42,707 bases of DNA from an uncultured Bacilli bacterium (GTDB lineage Bacteria > Bacillota_I > Bacilli_A > RF39 > UBA660), in NCBI GenBank assembly GCA_944331955.1, contig CALVIY010000008.1, forward strand, positions 1 to 42,707, given 5' to 3'. The notes under the pieces were generated by a model, which saw nothing but the letters and a program-made list of their open reading frames with translations, searched no databases and was not told the DNA's origin. The position numbers and the translations under genes were made by a program. Positions 34,043-42,509 of the stretch are shown piece by piece (the first letter of the stretch is position 1; every line of letters starts with the position of its first letter).

Positions 34043-34285
34043 ATGAATAAGAAAATATCAGATATAAAAAGAATAACAAAAGATTATTTAATAACTATTA
34101 AGAAAATAGAAATAACAGAAATGATGGTAAAAGAAACTAGCAAAGCTAAAGCTATAAATAAAGTTGATACTCTTCTTAATAACTGTATAGAAAATAATGT
34201 TAATTTAAGTAAAACTTTTAATAAAAAACCAATTTTTAAATATCACGCAACTATTATAACAGAAAAGGATTTGTCAAATGTATAA
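34043..34285 (+). CDS. Small orf8-like protein of the integration module
   Basis: An 80-residue basic protein (MNKKISDIKRITKDYLITIKK...). AAAGGA precedes ATG 34043. By position (after the sigma-like gene, before xis) it corresponds to orf8 of Tn916, though the sequence was matched by place only. Its stop overlaps the next start (ATGTATAA). Confidence 0.6.
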   Translation: MNKKISDIKRITKDYLITIKKIEITEMMVKETSKAKAINKVDTLLNNCIENNVNLSKTFNKKPIFKYHATIITEKDLSNV

Positions 34286-34382
34286 ATTAAAAAATTGCAC
34301 ATTCGTAAATTGCCAAGATACTTGGTATGTTGTAAGTGCTATAGCAAATGACTCTATCAAAAGGACTTTGAAATATGAATGA
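34278..34382 (+). CDS. 34-residue ORF coupled to xis
   Basis: MYKLKNCTFVNCQDTWYVVS and 14 more residues. It starts in the last codons of the preceding gene and ends on TGA 34380-34382, inside the first codons of xis. Overlap at both ends suggests translational coupling, as for orf10 of Tn916. It may act only as a coupling device. Confidence 0.5.
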   Translation: MYKLKNCTFVNCQDTWYVVSAIANDSIKRTLKYE

Positions 34383-34569
34383 TAAATTAGAGAAAAAAGT
34401 TTATAGTGCTTCAGAAGTTCAAAAAATATTAGGATTAGGAAGAAATAGGCTTTATGACTTTTTAGACAAAGTTTATAAAGAACAGTCGCCTTTTAGAGTA
34501 CTAAGATTTGGGAAAATATATAAAATTCCAAAACAACCATTTGATAATTGGCTAAATAAATACTTATAA
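34375..34569 (+). CDS. xis: Excisionase (Xis)
   Basis: A 64-residue protein with a winged-HTH of the Tn916 Xis/HTH_17 type: YSASEVQKILGLGRNRLYDFLDKV, then FRVLRFGKIYKIPKQPFDNWL. Tn916 Xis has 67 residues and bends DNA at the element ends to favour excision. It precedes int by 19 bp. Confidence 0.85.
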   Translation: MNDKLEKKVYSASEVQKILGLGRNRLYDFLDKVYKEQSPFRVLRFGKIYKIPKQPFDNWLNKYL

Positions 34570-34588
34570 GATTAGGAGATGTTATATA

Positions 34589-35776
34589 GTGAGTGATAAA
34601 AAAATAATTAAAGGTAAAAGTGGCGTAGCTTTTTATGAATACACTTCTTGGGCTCATAGATACAAAAAAATAGATATAAATGGAAAAATTAAATTATGTA
34701 AGAAAAAAGGATTTAAAACCGAAGAAGAGGCTATAGAAAGCTATAATAAATATAAAAAAGAGTTTGAAGAAGAATTAAAAAAGTTTCATATAACAGTGGA
34801 TAAAGATATTACAATTAGAGAGTATCTAACACATTGGTTTGATAATATATATTCTGAAAGAATTGAAAGCAAAACAAAAATGGTAGGGTTATACATACTA
34901 AATAGTTTAATATTACCTAATATTGAATATGACATAAAAGTATCATTAACTACTAAAGAATATTTAGATGATATTTTAGAAAAAGCTTCAAAATATACAA
35001 AATGTAGTGGTTATGCTGCAAGAGGAATGATAATTTTAGCATTTAAGGACGCATATAAAGGTGGATATATTAATTATAATGTTGCTTTACAAACAAAAGC
35101 TTATATAAGAGAAAAACCTAATATAAGAATATTTAGTAGATTTCAACTAAAGAGATTTTTAAATACTGTTAAAAATAATTCTTATTACCTTGAGATATTA
35201 TTAGGAGTATTTTGTGGATTACGCAAAGGAGAAATATATGGATTAAAATTTAAAGACTTTGATCTTGAAAATAATATCCTATCTATAAATAGGCAATTAA
35301 AATTAGAGTTTGAATATAAAGATAACAAGATTGTTAGTAGTAAATTAGTAGAAGCTCCTCCAAAAACTCCAGAATCAAAAAGAAAATTAAAATTTCCCGA
35401 AATAATAAAAATAGAACTTATAAAAAGAGCAGAATTAGTTGAAGAAAACAAAAGAAAGTATGACTATAAAGATAATGATTACATAAGCTGTCAAAAAAAT
35501 GGTTTGCCTCACTATCCTGGTTGCTTAAATAAGGTCTTATATAAAATTTGTAATGAATTAAGCTTACCATCAATTAGTGTACATAGTTTAAGACATATGT
35601 GTGCCACTATACTTATAGAAAGTGGAGTTACTCTAGCTAAAATTGCTGCTTTTTTAGGACATACATCTATACATACTACATTTGAATATTATTGTGAAGT
35701 TATGGACGAAAAACAAAAGATACTAAATTTTATTAATGATAACTTTAGTGAGGAGATTATAGAAAATGAAACCTAA
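34589..35776 (+). CDS. int: Tyrosine integrase 1 (Tn916-like)
   Basis: A 395-residue integrase: AP2-like arm-binding N-terminus (about 8-50), core-binding domain (about 65-170) and a catalytic domain with CGLRKGEIYGL, HSLRHMCATIL and LGHTSIHTTFEYY, so R, HxxR, H and Y are present. GTG start at 34589, after TAGGAG. Tn916 Int has 405 residues. Its last 11 bases overlap the next small gene. Confidence 0.88.
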   Translation: MSDKKIIKGKSGVAFYEYTSWAHRYKKIDINGKIKLCKKKGFKTEEEAIESYNKYKKEFEEELKKFHITVDKDITIREYLTHWFDNIYSERIESKTKMVGLYILNSLILPNIEYDIKVSLTTKEYLDDILEKASKYTKCSGYAARGMIILAFKDAYKGGYINYNVALQTKAYIREKPNIRIFSRFQLKRFLNTVKNNSYYLEILLGVFCGLRKGEIYGLKFKDFDLENNILSINRQLKLEFEYKDNKIVSSKLVEAPPKTPESKRKLKFPEIIKIELIKRAELVEENKRKYDYKDNDYISCQKNGLPHYPGCLNKVLYKICNELSLPSISVHSLRHMCATILIESGVTLAKIAAFLGHTSIHTTFEYYCEVMDEKQKILNFINDNFSEEIIENET

Positions 35777-35972
35777 AGTTACTAGATGTTGTAGTTATAT
35801 ATTTATATATAAAGAAAACGACAAAACTTCTAAATATAAAGTTGTATTAAGAAAAGAACTAAATAATAATAAAGTATGTAGAAAAATATATCAATTTAAT
35901 GATTATAAAGCAGCTAAAAATATGTTAAAAAATATCAAAAAGGAATATAAATGCTTAACGAAACAATTTTAA
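35766..35972 (+). CDS. Small protein between two integrases
   Basis: A 68-residue basic protein (SYIFIYKENDKTSKYKVVLR...) that overlaps both neighbours. Its short beta-rich start resembles the arm-binding region of an integrase more than a helix-turn-helix, so it could be a recombination helper. No assignment. Confidence 0.55.
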   Translation: MKPKVTRCCSYIFIYKENDKTSKYKVVLRKELNNNKVCRKIYQFNDYKAAKNMLKNIKKEYKCLTKQF

Positions 35973-37249
35973 ATAGAAAGTATGTTAATTATAATATATT
36001 TTCTGTTATGAAATTAAAGGATAAATATGGCTTTAGAGTAAAACTGTTTTTTAATGATGGAAGTGAAGAAATAAGACAATTTGGAGGACATCAAAAAAAG
36101 AAAGATGCCGAAATAGAAAGAAATAAAAAAATAGTACAACTAGAAAATCATACTTTTGTAGTTATTCCAAAAATAAAATTTAAAGATTATATTAATTACT
36201 GGTTGGAAAAAGTTATGAGACCTAATATTACATATAATAGTTATATGTCATATAGAAATGTAGTACAAAACTATGCTATTCCATATTTTACAAATTTATA
36301 TTTAGAAACAATTAATAGAGGACACATACAAAAATTTTATAACACCACTGCCGAAAAATACGAGTCAGTAGGAAGACTTGCAAAAGTAGTTATTACAACA
36401 GCTATGCAATATGCTAAAGATAAAAATTTAATTAGTGTAGATCCAACTATTGATGTAGAATTGCCTAAAAATATCAAAAAGAAAAAATATAGGATTTTAG
36501 AAATAGATAAAGATAAAGTTTTAGATTTAGAACAAGTAAAAACATTAATTAGAGCAAGCAAAACTACACCAATATACTTACATATAATATTTGCAGTTTT
36601 AATGGGGTTAAGGAAACAAGAAATTAATGGCCTAAAATTTTCAGATGTTGATTTTGTTAATAAAAAAATTCATATTCAAAGACAATTAGGAGTTGATCCT
36701 AAAAAAGCAAAGAAGGACTGTAATCCTAAAACATATACAAAACAAGAGATTAAGCTAAAGACATATAGTAGTGATAGAGTGCTAGATATACCAGATTTAG
36801 TTTTCGAAGCCATTTTGGAAGCTAAAAGTAGATATGATAAAAATAGAAGCAGGAGAATAAATGATAAAAAAAATCCATTCCTTGATGAAAATTATATATG
36901 CTGTTCTACCTATGGCAAGCCTAGAAGCAAAGGATTTATTAGACCATATTATAAAAAACTACTAAAAGAAAATGAATTACCAGATATTAAATTTCATGAC
37001 TTAAGGCACACATATACTACATTATTGCTAAAAAACAATAAAAATTTAAAAGCAATATCAGAAATATTAGGGCATGCTTCAACCATCATTACCTCAACTG
37101 TTTATTTTGATAAAGATAAAATAATAGTTGATTGTAATGAAGAATTAAATGCTTTTATCAGAGAAGTTGTTCCTAAAACAAACCATAATGATAAAGTTAT
37201 TGATTTGGATACACCAACAATTTTTAGTGAGTTTTTACAGTACCTATAA
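35951..37249 (+). CDS. Tyrosine integrase 2
   Basis: A 432-residue integrase, distinct from integrase 1. Catalytic motifs: MGLRKQEINGL, KFHDLRHTYTTLLL, LGHASTIITSTVYF. AAAGGA precedes ATG 35951. The last gene before the right end of the element, so it is the better candidate for the enzyme that recognises the uvrB site; integrase 1 may be a relic or act together with it. A terminator follows. Confidence 0.85.
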   Translation: MLNETILNRKYVNYNIFSVMKLKDKYGFRVKLFFNDGSEEIRQFGGHQKKKDAEIERNKKIVQLENHTFVVIPKIKFKDYINYWLEKVMRPNITYNSYMSYRNVVQNYAIPYFTNLYLETINRGHIQKFYNTTAEKYESVGRLAKVVITTAMQYAKDKNLISVDPTIDVELPKNIKKKKYRILEIDKDKVLDLEQVKTLIRASKTTPIYLHIIFAVLMGLRKQEINGLKFSDVDFVNKKIHIQRQLGVDPKKAKKDCNPKTYTKQEIKLKTYSSDRVLDIPDLVFEAILEAKSRYDKNRSRRINDKKNPFLDENYICCSTYGKPRSKGFIRPYYKKLLKENELPDIKFHDLRHTYTTLLLKNNKNLKAISEILGHASTIITSTVYFDKDKIIVDCNEELNAFIREVVPKTNHNDKVIDLDTPTIFSEFLQYL

Positions 37250-37256
37250 AGAATGC

Positions 37257-37288
37257 CAAGAAACTTCTAGCATAAGTTTCTTGTTTTG
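37257..37288 (+). terminator. Terminator after integrase 2
   Basis: CAAGAAACTT (37257-37266) pairs with AAGTTTCTTG (37274-37283), followed by a T-rich run. It insulates the integrase genes from the rebuilt uvrB. Confidence 0.75.
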
Positions 37289-37355
37289 TTGTAAAATAAG
37301 TGTTAGAATAGGTTACCAAGTATTAATATGTGTTATATAGTGTTACATAGTAAAA

Positions 37356-37376
37356 ATGTGGCCGAGTAGTGTATTC
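37356..37376 (+). repeat. 21-bp subterminal direct repeat, right copy
   Basis: One mismatch to 18490-18510 (GAGTAG here, GAATAG there), same orientation. It lies between the integrase terminator and the element-borne uvrB start, in the region that must hold the new uvrB promoter. Confidence 0.6.
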
Positions 37377-37454
37377 TGTGAAAAAAAAGAATAATTTCAG
37401 ATTAAAATACAAATTAAAAAAAGATAAAAACTAACCTAAAAAAGGAGGAAAATT

Positions 37455-39410
37455 ATGTTCAAATTAGTATCAAAATTTAAACCTAGTGGAGACCAGCCAG
37501 AGGCAATAAAAGAATTAGTTGAAGGAGTTAAAGAAGGCAAGAAAACCCAGGTTTTACTAGGGGCTACGGGTACTGGTAAGACATTTACTATGGCCAATGT
37601 AATCGCCCAAGTTAATAAACCAACCCTTATTCTTGCCCATAACAAAACTCTTGCAGGACAACTCTATTCTGAAATGAAAGAATTATTCCCTGGGAACAAT
37701 GTAGAGTATTTCGTCTCTTATTATGATTATTATCAACCAGAAGCTTATGTTCCAAGTACTGATACTTATATTGAAAAAGACTCATCTATAAACGATGAAA
37801 TAGATGAATTAAGACATGCTGCAACATCTGCATTACTATCATCAAAAGATACTATTGTTGTCGCTAGTGTTTCTTGTATCTATGGTATTGGAGAAGTAGA
37901 AGAATACAAAAACAAAATGTTAACACTAAGAGTAGGAGAAGAAATAGAACGAAATGAAGTCTTAGTAAAACTTGTAGAAATGCAATATGCAAGAAATGAC
38001 TTAGACTTTCATCGTGGTACTTTTAGAGTAAGAGGAGATGTCTTAGAAATAATTCCTACTAATCAAAACCAAACAGGTTATAGAATAGAATTCTTTGGTA
38101 GTGAAATAGATAGAATTAGTGAAATAGATGTTTTAACAGGAACAGTAATTTCTAACAAGAAAAACGTTAGTATCTTCCCAGCTAGCCACTTTGTAATTAG
38201 TGATGAGAAATTAAAAGAAGCGATTAAAAGGATAAAAAAAGAATTAAGAGAACGATTAGAGGAACTTAAAAGCCAAAACAAGTTACTAGCAGCAGAACGT
38301 CTAGAGCAAAGAACTAACTATGATTTAGAGATGCTAGAAGAAACAGGATTCTGTCACGGTATTGAAAACTACTCAGCACCTATGGCAGGACGTAAGCCTG
38401 GAGAAACACCAACCACCCTAATGGATTTCTTTGGAGATGACTATCTTTTAATAGTAGATGAATCTCACGTAACACTACCTCAAGTAAGAGGAATGTATAA
38501 CGGAGATAGAGCAAGAAAACAAAACTTAGTTGATTATGGATTCCGTCTACCTAGTGCCCTTGATAACCGTCCCCTAAAATTTGATGAATTTGAAAAGAAA
38601 ATAAAACAAGCGATATATGTATCTGCAACCCCAGGAGATTATGAACTTGAAAAAACACAAGGTAAGTTTGTTGAACAAATAATTAGACCAACAGGACTAC
38701 TTGATCCAACTATTGAAGTTAGAAAAACAGAAGGGCAAATAGATGACTTAGTAGGAGAGATAAATGAACGTATTAAGAAAAACGAAAGAGTCTTAATAAC
38801 CACTTTAACTATTAGAATGAGTGAAGAGTTAACTAACTACTTAAAAGACCTAGATATCAAAGTAGCATACCTTCATACCGAAATTAAAACTTTAGAACGT
38901 TTACAAATTATTCATGATTTAAGATGTGGAATCTATGATGTTGTTGTTGGAATAAACCTTTTACGTGAAGGTATAGATATTCCAGAAGTATCACTAATCG
39001 CTATATTAGACGCTGATAAAGAAGGATTCTTAAGAAGTGAGCGAAGTCTTATCCAAACAATTGGACGTTGTGCAAGAAATGCTAATGGTCATGTTATCAT
39101 GTATGGAGATAATATTACAGACTCTATGGATAAAGCGATTAAAGAGACAAAACGTCGTCGTGAAATCCAAGAAGCTTACAATAAAGAACATGGCATAGTT
39201 CCTAAAACAATAGAAAAAGAAATAAGAGAAGTTATTAGTAATGTCGATACAAAAGATACTACTAAACCTAAGAAGAAATTAACTAAGAAAGAAAAGATGT
39301 TAGAACTAGAGAGAATTGAACAAGAAATGAAAGAAGCCGCTAAGAACCTTGACTTTGAAAGAGCTATGGAACTAAGAAATGCCTTGTTTGAAATGAAGAG
39401 TGAGGGATAA
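37455..39410 (+). CDS. uvrB: UvrABC system protein B, rebuilt by the element
   Basis: A full 651-residue UvrB: Walker [10 protein letters not shown], the damage-probing hairpin [12 protein letters not shown], Walker B DESH, helicase motifs VSATPGDYE and QTIGRCARN, and a C-terminal UvrC-binding coiled coil ([18 protein letters not shown]). UvrB receives damaged DNA from UvrA and guides UvrC incision. The first 88 codons come from the element; the join to host DNA is at 37719-37729. It uses the element's AAAAAAGGAGG ribosome binding site, and its native promoter stays upstream of the element. No uvrA follows in the window. Confidence 0.95.
   Translation: MFKLVSKFKPSGDQPEAIKELVEGVKEGKKTQVLLGATGTGKTFTMANVIAQVNKPTLILAHNKTLAGQLYSEMKELFPGNNVEYFVSYYDYYQPEAYVPSTDTYIEKDSSINDEIDELRHAATSALLSSKDTIVVASVSCIYGIGEVEEYKNKMLTLRVGEEIERNEVLVKLVEMQYARNDLDFHRGTFRVRGDVLEIIPTNQNQTGYRIEFFGSEIDRISEIDVLTGTVISNKKNVSIFPASHFVISDEKLKEAIKRIKKELRERLEELKSQNKLLAAERLEQRTNYDLEMLEETGFCHGIENYSAPMAGRKPGETPTTLMDFFGDDYLLIVDESHVTLPQVRGMYNGDRARKQNLVDYGFRLPSALDNRPLKFDEFEKKIKQAIYVSATPGDYELEKTQGKFVEQIIRPTGLLDPTIEVRKTEGQIDDLVGEINERIKKNERVLITTLTIRMSEELTNYLKDLDIKVAYLHTEIKTLERLQIIHDLRCGIYDVVVGINLLREGIDIPEVSLIAILDADKEGFLRSERSLIQTIGRCARNANGHVIMYGDNITDSMDKAIKETKRRREIQEAYNKEHGIVPKTIEKEIREVISNVDTKDTTKPKKKLTKKEKMLELERIEQEMKEAAKNLDFERAMELRNALFEMKSEG
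37719..37729 (+). repeat. 11-bp attachment core, right
   Basis: TATTATGATTA, identical to 18381-18391, in the codons for the YYD hairpin of UvrB. Here the reading frame continues into the host 3' part. Confidence 0.75.
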
Positions 39411-39411
39411 A

Positions 39412-39945
39412 ATGAATAATTTAGAATTACAAAGAAAAAATTTAAAATCAATTTACGATAAAACAATAGAAAAATATGAAACTGCCTTAATCAGAGATTT
39501 TGACTGTGATTATGATAAGTGCAATATGTTAGATTTATTTTTTGAGAGTACCTATGAAAATGTTATAACAGATATGTTTGCTAACTATAGAAAAATGCTA
39601 ATAAAAAGAAATAGTGCAAATGAATTTAAAAATATTCAACTATCAACACCAGTTATAGTTGTAGAAAAATTATCAAATGAAGAAAGGACATATTTATTAT
39701 CGTTATATATAAATAAATTAATTGAACTAGATATGGACGATTTAGGATTAACAAGTATAAATATTTTAAAAAAATGGCAAAGTAAAGATCATATAAATGA
39801 CGAGATAGTTTTTAGTAAAGATAAAGAAATATATAAAAGTGGAAATCTTTACGTCTTAGAAACAGAATTTTCCATAATTAAGTATTTCTCTAAAATAGAA
39901 CATCAAAAAAATTCTGCGAAAAAATATGAGAAAACACTAAAATAA
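39412..39945 (+). CDS. Unknown protein, paralogue of the gene at 40953
   Basis: A 177-residue, charged, soluble protein. ATG 39412 follows GAGGGA within the uvrB stop, so it is probably co-transcribed with uvrB. The middle segment ERTYLLSLYINKLIELDMDD, followed by LGLTSINILKK, is closely matched in the gene at 40953. The pair therefore arose by duplication, and they flank a radical SAM gene. No recognised family. Confidence 0.65.
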   Translation: MNNLELQRKNLKSIYDKTIEKYETALIRDFDCDYDKCNMLDLFFESTYENVITDMFANYRKMLIKRNSANEFKNIQLSTPVIVVEKLSNEERTYLLSLYINKLIELDMDDLGLTSINILKKWQSKDHINDEIVFSKDKEIYKSGNLYVLETEFSIIKYFSKIEHQKNSAKKYEKTLK

Positions 39946-40018
39946 TAATTTTATCGAGAAATAGCAGAAATAAATTTAAGGAGAAATTAACTAAAAAAGA
40001 AATGAAGCGTGAATAGTT

Positions 40019-40858
40019 ATGAAGAAAAGATTTAACCGTATTTATATCGAAATAACTAATAAATGTAATCTAAGTTGTTCCTTCTGTAAAAAATCTATAA
40101 GACCGTTAAAAGAAATGTCAGTAAGTGAATTTAAAGAAGTAATATCTAAAATAAAAGGCTATACTAATACTATCTGTCTTCATGTAAAAGGAGAACCTTT
40201 ACTGCATTCCAATTTAAGTGAAATTCTAAATATCTGTGATGACAATAATATAAATATAAGTCTAACTACTAATGGAACTCTATTAAAAGCAAAGATAAAT
40301 GAATTAATTAGTCATGAATCATTATCTAAGATACATATTTCTTTAAATGCCGAAGTAAATAACTTAGATTATCTTAATGGTATATTTAAAGCCGTTTCCA
40401 AATTTCCGCAGGATAAGATAATAATATATAGACTTTGGGCTCAAAAAGAAAACAAATTAGATGAAAAATCAACAGAAATAGTGGAAAAACTAAAAGAACA
40501 ATATCGTTTATCCACAGAAACTGTTGAAAAAATTAAAAATAATAAAAATACTAAAATAGATATCAACAAATATGTGGATAAAGATTATCTCTTTGAATGG
40601 CCAACTGTATCTAACGATAAAACTAACGGCTTTTGTGAAGGTTTAAAAAGTCAACTAGCCATACTATCGAATGGTACAGTAACAGCATGTTGTCTAGATG
40701 ATGATGGTATTATTAACCTGGGAAATATCTTCGAAGAAGATTTAAAAGATATATTAGAAAAAGATAAAACTAAAAAAATAATAGAAGGTTTTAGAGATAA
40801 TAAATGTGTTGAAGACCTATGTCAAAGTTGCTATTATAAAAATAGATTTAAGAAATAA
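40019..40858 (+). CDS. Radical SAM protein with SPASM-like C-terminus
   Basis: A 279-residue enzyme. NKCNLSCSFCKKS (about 14-26) holds the CxxxCxxC 4Fe-4S cluster that cleaves SAM. KGEPLLH is the usual GGEP-type loop, with K in place of G. The C-terminus has further cysteines (FCEG, TACCLDD, CVEDLCQSC) in a twitch/SPASM arrangement for auxiliary clusters. The substrate is unknown; SPASM enzymes often modify peptides. The ribosome binding site is weak, and a four-codon minigene (ATG 40001 to TAG) after AAGGAG may couple translation. The neighbours on each side are paralogues. Confidence 0.8.
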   Translation: MKKRFNRIYIEITNKCNLSCSFCKKSIRPLKEMSVSEFKEVISKIKGYTNTICLHVKGEPLLHSNLSEILNICDDNNINISLTTNGTLLKAKINELISHESLSKIHISLNAEVNNLDYLNGIFKAVSKFPQDKIIIYRLWAQKENKLDEKSTEIVEKLKEQYRLSTETVEKIKNNKNTKIDINKYVDKDYLFEWPTVSNDKTNGFCEGLKSQLAILSNGTVTACCLDDDGIINLGNIFEEDLKDILEKDKTKKIIEGFRDNKCVEDLCQSCYYKNRFKK

Positions 40859-40871
40859 TTTTTTATAAATT

Positions 40872-40934
40872 ATATCCACAAAGGCAGTGGAAAAACTAAA
40901 ACTATAATCACTTTATCAACAGATATGTGGAAAA
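40872..40934 (+). promoter_or_regulatory. Cluster of three DnaA-box-like sites
   Basis: ATATCCACA (40872-40880), TTATCAACA (40913-40921) and the inverted TGTGGAAAA (40926-40934) each differ from TTATCCACA by one base. They fill the 94-bp space before the paralogue gene. They could let DnaA control that gene; an origin is unlikely. Confidence 0.4.
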
Positions 40935-40952
40935 CAGAAAGGATTATAAAAT

Positions 40953-41489
40953 ATGAAAAAAATAGAACAAGCTAAAATTAGTGCTAAAGATACGTTTGAA
41001 GAAGTTAAACCAACTTATCAAGAAAGCCTTAATAACAGTTTCGATTTAGATGAGTATACAAAAGAAAGATTAACAACATTCTTTAATAGAACTAGTGAAG
41101 AGGTTTTAAAAACATCACTATTTAAATATCAAGCAAAGTTAGTAAAACAAGAAGAAAAGTATGATATAGGTAATTTTAATGTAGAAGTTCCTATTATAAC
41201 TAAATCACAATTTGCAAAAAATGAAAGACTATATTTACTTTCTTTATATATTGATAAACTAGTAGAATATGACTTTGAAAGTTTAGGATTAACTAGCATA
41301 GATATTATAAAGAAATATATAGCTTATCGAGATGTTGATGAAAATAAGGTATATGATACTACAGATAGAAATAGTCGTAGCGATAATTCATATAGTTTAA
41401 AGCTAGGTTTTTCTCTAATAAAAACATGTATTAAAGAAAATCATCATAATAGTAAAATGAAATCTAATAATTATATGGTTGAAGATTAA
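40953..41489 (+). CDS. Unknown protein, paralogue of the gene at 39412
   Basis: A 178-residue soluble protein. ERLYLLSLYIDKLVEYDFES and LGLTSIDIIKK mirror the upstream paralogue. AGAAAGGA precedes ATG 40953. Outside that shared core the two differ, particularly in the C-terminal tail. The pairing around a radical SAM enzyme suggests substrates or partners of that enzyme, which is inference. Confidence 0.65.
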   Translation: MKKIEQAKISAKDTFEEVKPTYQESLNNSFDLDEYTKERLTTFFNRTSEEVLKTSLFKYQAKLVKQEEKYDIGNFNVEVPIITKSQFAKNERLYLLSLYIDKLVEYDFESLGLTSIDIIKKYIAYRDVDENKVYDTTDRNSRSDNSYSLKLGFSLIKTCIKENHHNSKMKSNNYMVED

Positions 41490-41499
41490 AATAATTTTA

Positions 41500-41564
41500 G
41501 AAAAACACTTGACTATCATTATACTTTGTGGTAATTTATGCTTAAGCACTGAGAAGTGTTTTTC
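41500..41564 (+). promoter_or_regulatory. secE promoter and flanking 11-bp inverted repeat
   Basis: TTGACT (41509-41514), 17 bases and TAATTT (41532-41537) form the promoter. It is bracketed by GAAAAACACTT (41500-41510) and AAGTGTTTTTC (41554-41564), a perfect 11-bp inverted repeat. The repeat may be a terminator for upstream transcription. Confidence 0.55.
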
Positions 41565-41596
41565 TTTTAGAAAAAAATACAAAGGAAGATGTGTAT

Positions 41597-41893
41597 ATGG
41601 CAAAGAAAAAAGAAGAAACTAAAGAAATTAAAAAAGAGTCTTTAAAAGAAGTATCTAAAAAGGAAAATAAGAAATCTTCTTCTAAAGGTAAAAAGAAAGA
41701 AAAAGTAAATATATTTACTAGAATAGGAAATTTTATTAGTGGTGTTAAAACTGAATTTAAAAGAGTAAAATGGCCTTCAAAAAAAGATATGGTTAAATAC
41801 TCTATCGCTACAATAGTATTTATTGTTTGTTGTTCATTATTCTTCTATTTAATAGATATAATATTAGCAGCACTACATTCATTAGGTAATTAG
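41597..41893 (+). CDS. secE: Preprotein translocase subunit SecE
   Basis: A 98-residue SecE: a long lysine-rich N-terminus (about 1-40), the conserved amphipathic FISGVKTEFKRVKWPSKKDM and one membrane segment (VFIVCCSLFFYLIDIILAAL). It is the single-spanning subunit that clamps SecY. ATG 41597 follows AAAGGAAGATG. It lies 15 bp before nusG. The usual rpmG gene upstream is absent here. Confidence 0.92.
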   Translation: MAKKKEETKEIKKESLKEVSKKENKKSSSKGKKKEKVNIFTRIGNFISGVKTEFKRVKWPSKKDMVKYSIATIVFIVCCSLFFYLIDIILAALHSLGN

Positions 41894-41907
41894 AAAGGAA
41901 AATAATT

Positions 41908-42441
41908 ATGGAAAAACAATGGTATGTCGTTAATACTTATTCAGGACATGAGAAAAAAGTTCAAGAAAAACTTTTAATGCGTGCTGAATCAATGAATATG
42001 CAAGATTATATATTTAGAGTAATTGTTCCAGAACAAGAAGAAACTGAGATTAAAGATGGAGTTAAAAAGACTAAAGTAAAAAAACTATTCCCAGGTTACA
42101 TCTTAGTTGAAATGGTTATGACAGATGAAGCTTGGTATATCGTTCGTAATACTCCAGGAGTTACAGGATTTATTGGATCAAGCGGTAAAGGTGCTAAACC
42201 TACTCCATTACAACCTAGTGAAGTAGATCATATCTTAAAGAATATGGGAATTAGTAGAATTGATGTTGATAAAGAACTACAACCTGGTACTAAAGTTAAA
42301 ATAATAGGTGGACCATTTACAGGAATGTATGGAACTATTGAAGAAGTTGATAGTGAAAATGAAAAAACCGTTCTAAATGTTGACTTATTCGGACAAGAAA
42401 CACAAGTCGAGGTTGAATTAACTCAGATAGAAAAAGCTTAA
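41908..42441 (+). CDS. nusG: Transcription termination/antitermination protein NusG
   Basis: A 177-residue NusG: NGN domain beginning WYVVNTYSGHEKKVQEKL, with FPGYILVEM and NTPGVTGFIG, then a C-terminal KOW domain (GTKVKIIGGPFTGMYGTIEEVD). It modulates RNA polymerase pausing and Rho action. AGAAAGGAAAA precedes ATG 41908. Confidence 0.95.
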   Translation: MEKQWYVVNTYSGHEKKVQEKLLMRAESMNMQDYIFRVIVPEQEETEIKDGVKKTKVKKLFPGYILVEMVMTDEAWYIVRNTPGVTGFIGSSGKGAKPTPLQPSEVDHILKNMGISRIDVDKELQPGTKVKIIGGPFTGMYGTIEEVDSENEKTVLNVDLFGQETQVEVELTQIEKA

Positions 42442-42472
42442 TTTACTTGTGATAGAAAAAGCTTAATTTACT
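42426..42472 (+). repeat. 22-bp tandem duplication over the nusG stop
   Basis: The 22 bases at 42426-42447, covering the last codons IEKA and the stop, recur exactly at 42451-42472, separated by TGT. The duplicate lies just before the rplK promoter. Confidence 0.85.
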
Positions 42473-42473
42473 C

Positions 42474-42502
42474 TTGTCAAATAAAAAAAAGTATGCTATT
42501 AT
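42474..42502 (+). promoter_or_regulatory. rplK operon promoter
   Basis: TTGTCA (42474-42479), 17 bases, TATTAT (42497-42502). Confidence 0.75.
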
Positions 42503-42509
42503 TTAGGGG

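Larger units (their letters stand above)
18381..37729 (+). mobile_element. 19.3 kb integrated element that splits and rebuilds uvrB (decayed Tn916/Tn1549-like ICE)
   Basis: The ends are marked by an 11-bp identity, TATTATGATTA, at 18381-18391 and 37719-37729, inside uvrB. The left end lies beside a cut uvrB. The right end carries a uvrB 5' segment with its own ribosome binding site, which joins the host 3' part to give a full gene. Contents in order: a ParA fragment fused to a broken conjugation hydrolase, a secreted protein with an ABC transporter, a six-gene metabolic operon, regulators, a sigma-like gene, a structured RNA, orf8/orf10-like genes, Xis and two tyrosine integrases. No relaxase, coupling protein or type IV secretion genes remain, so self-transfer is unlikely. 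Excision could still be possible. Confidence 0.85.

Noticed and set aside
18490-37376. The 21-bp repeats as the true element ends
   Set aside because: That would leave a cut uvrB and a full uvrB in the host before insertion; the 11-bp core inside uvrB explains both junctions better.
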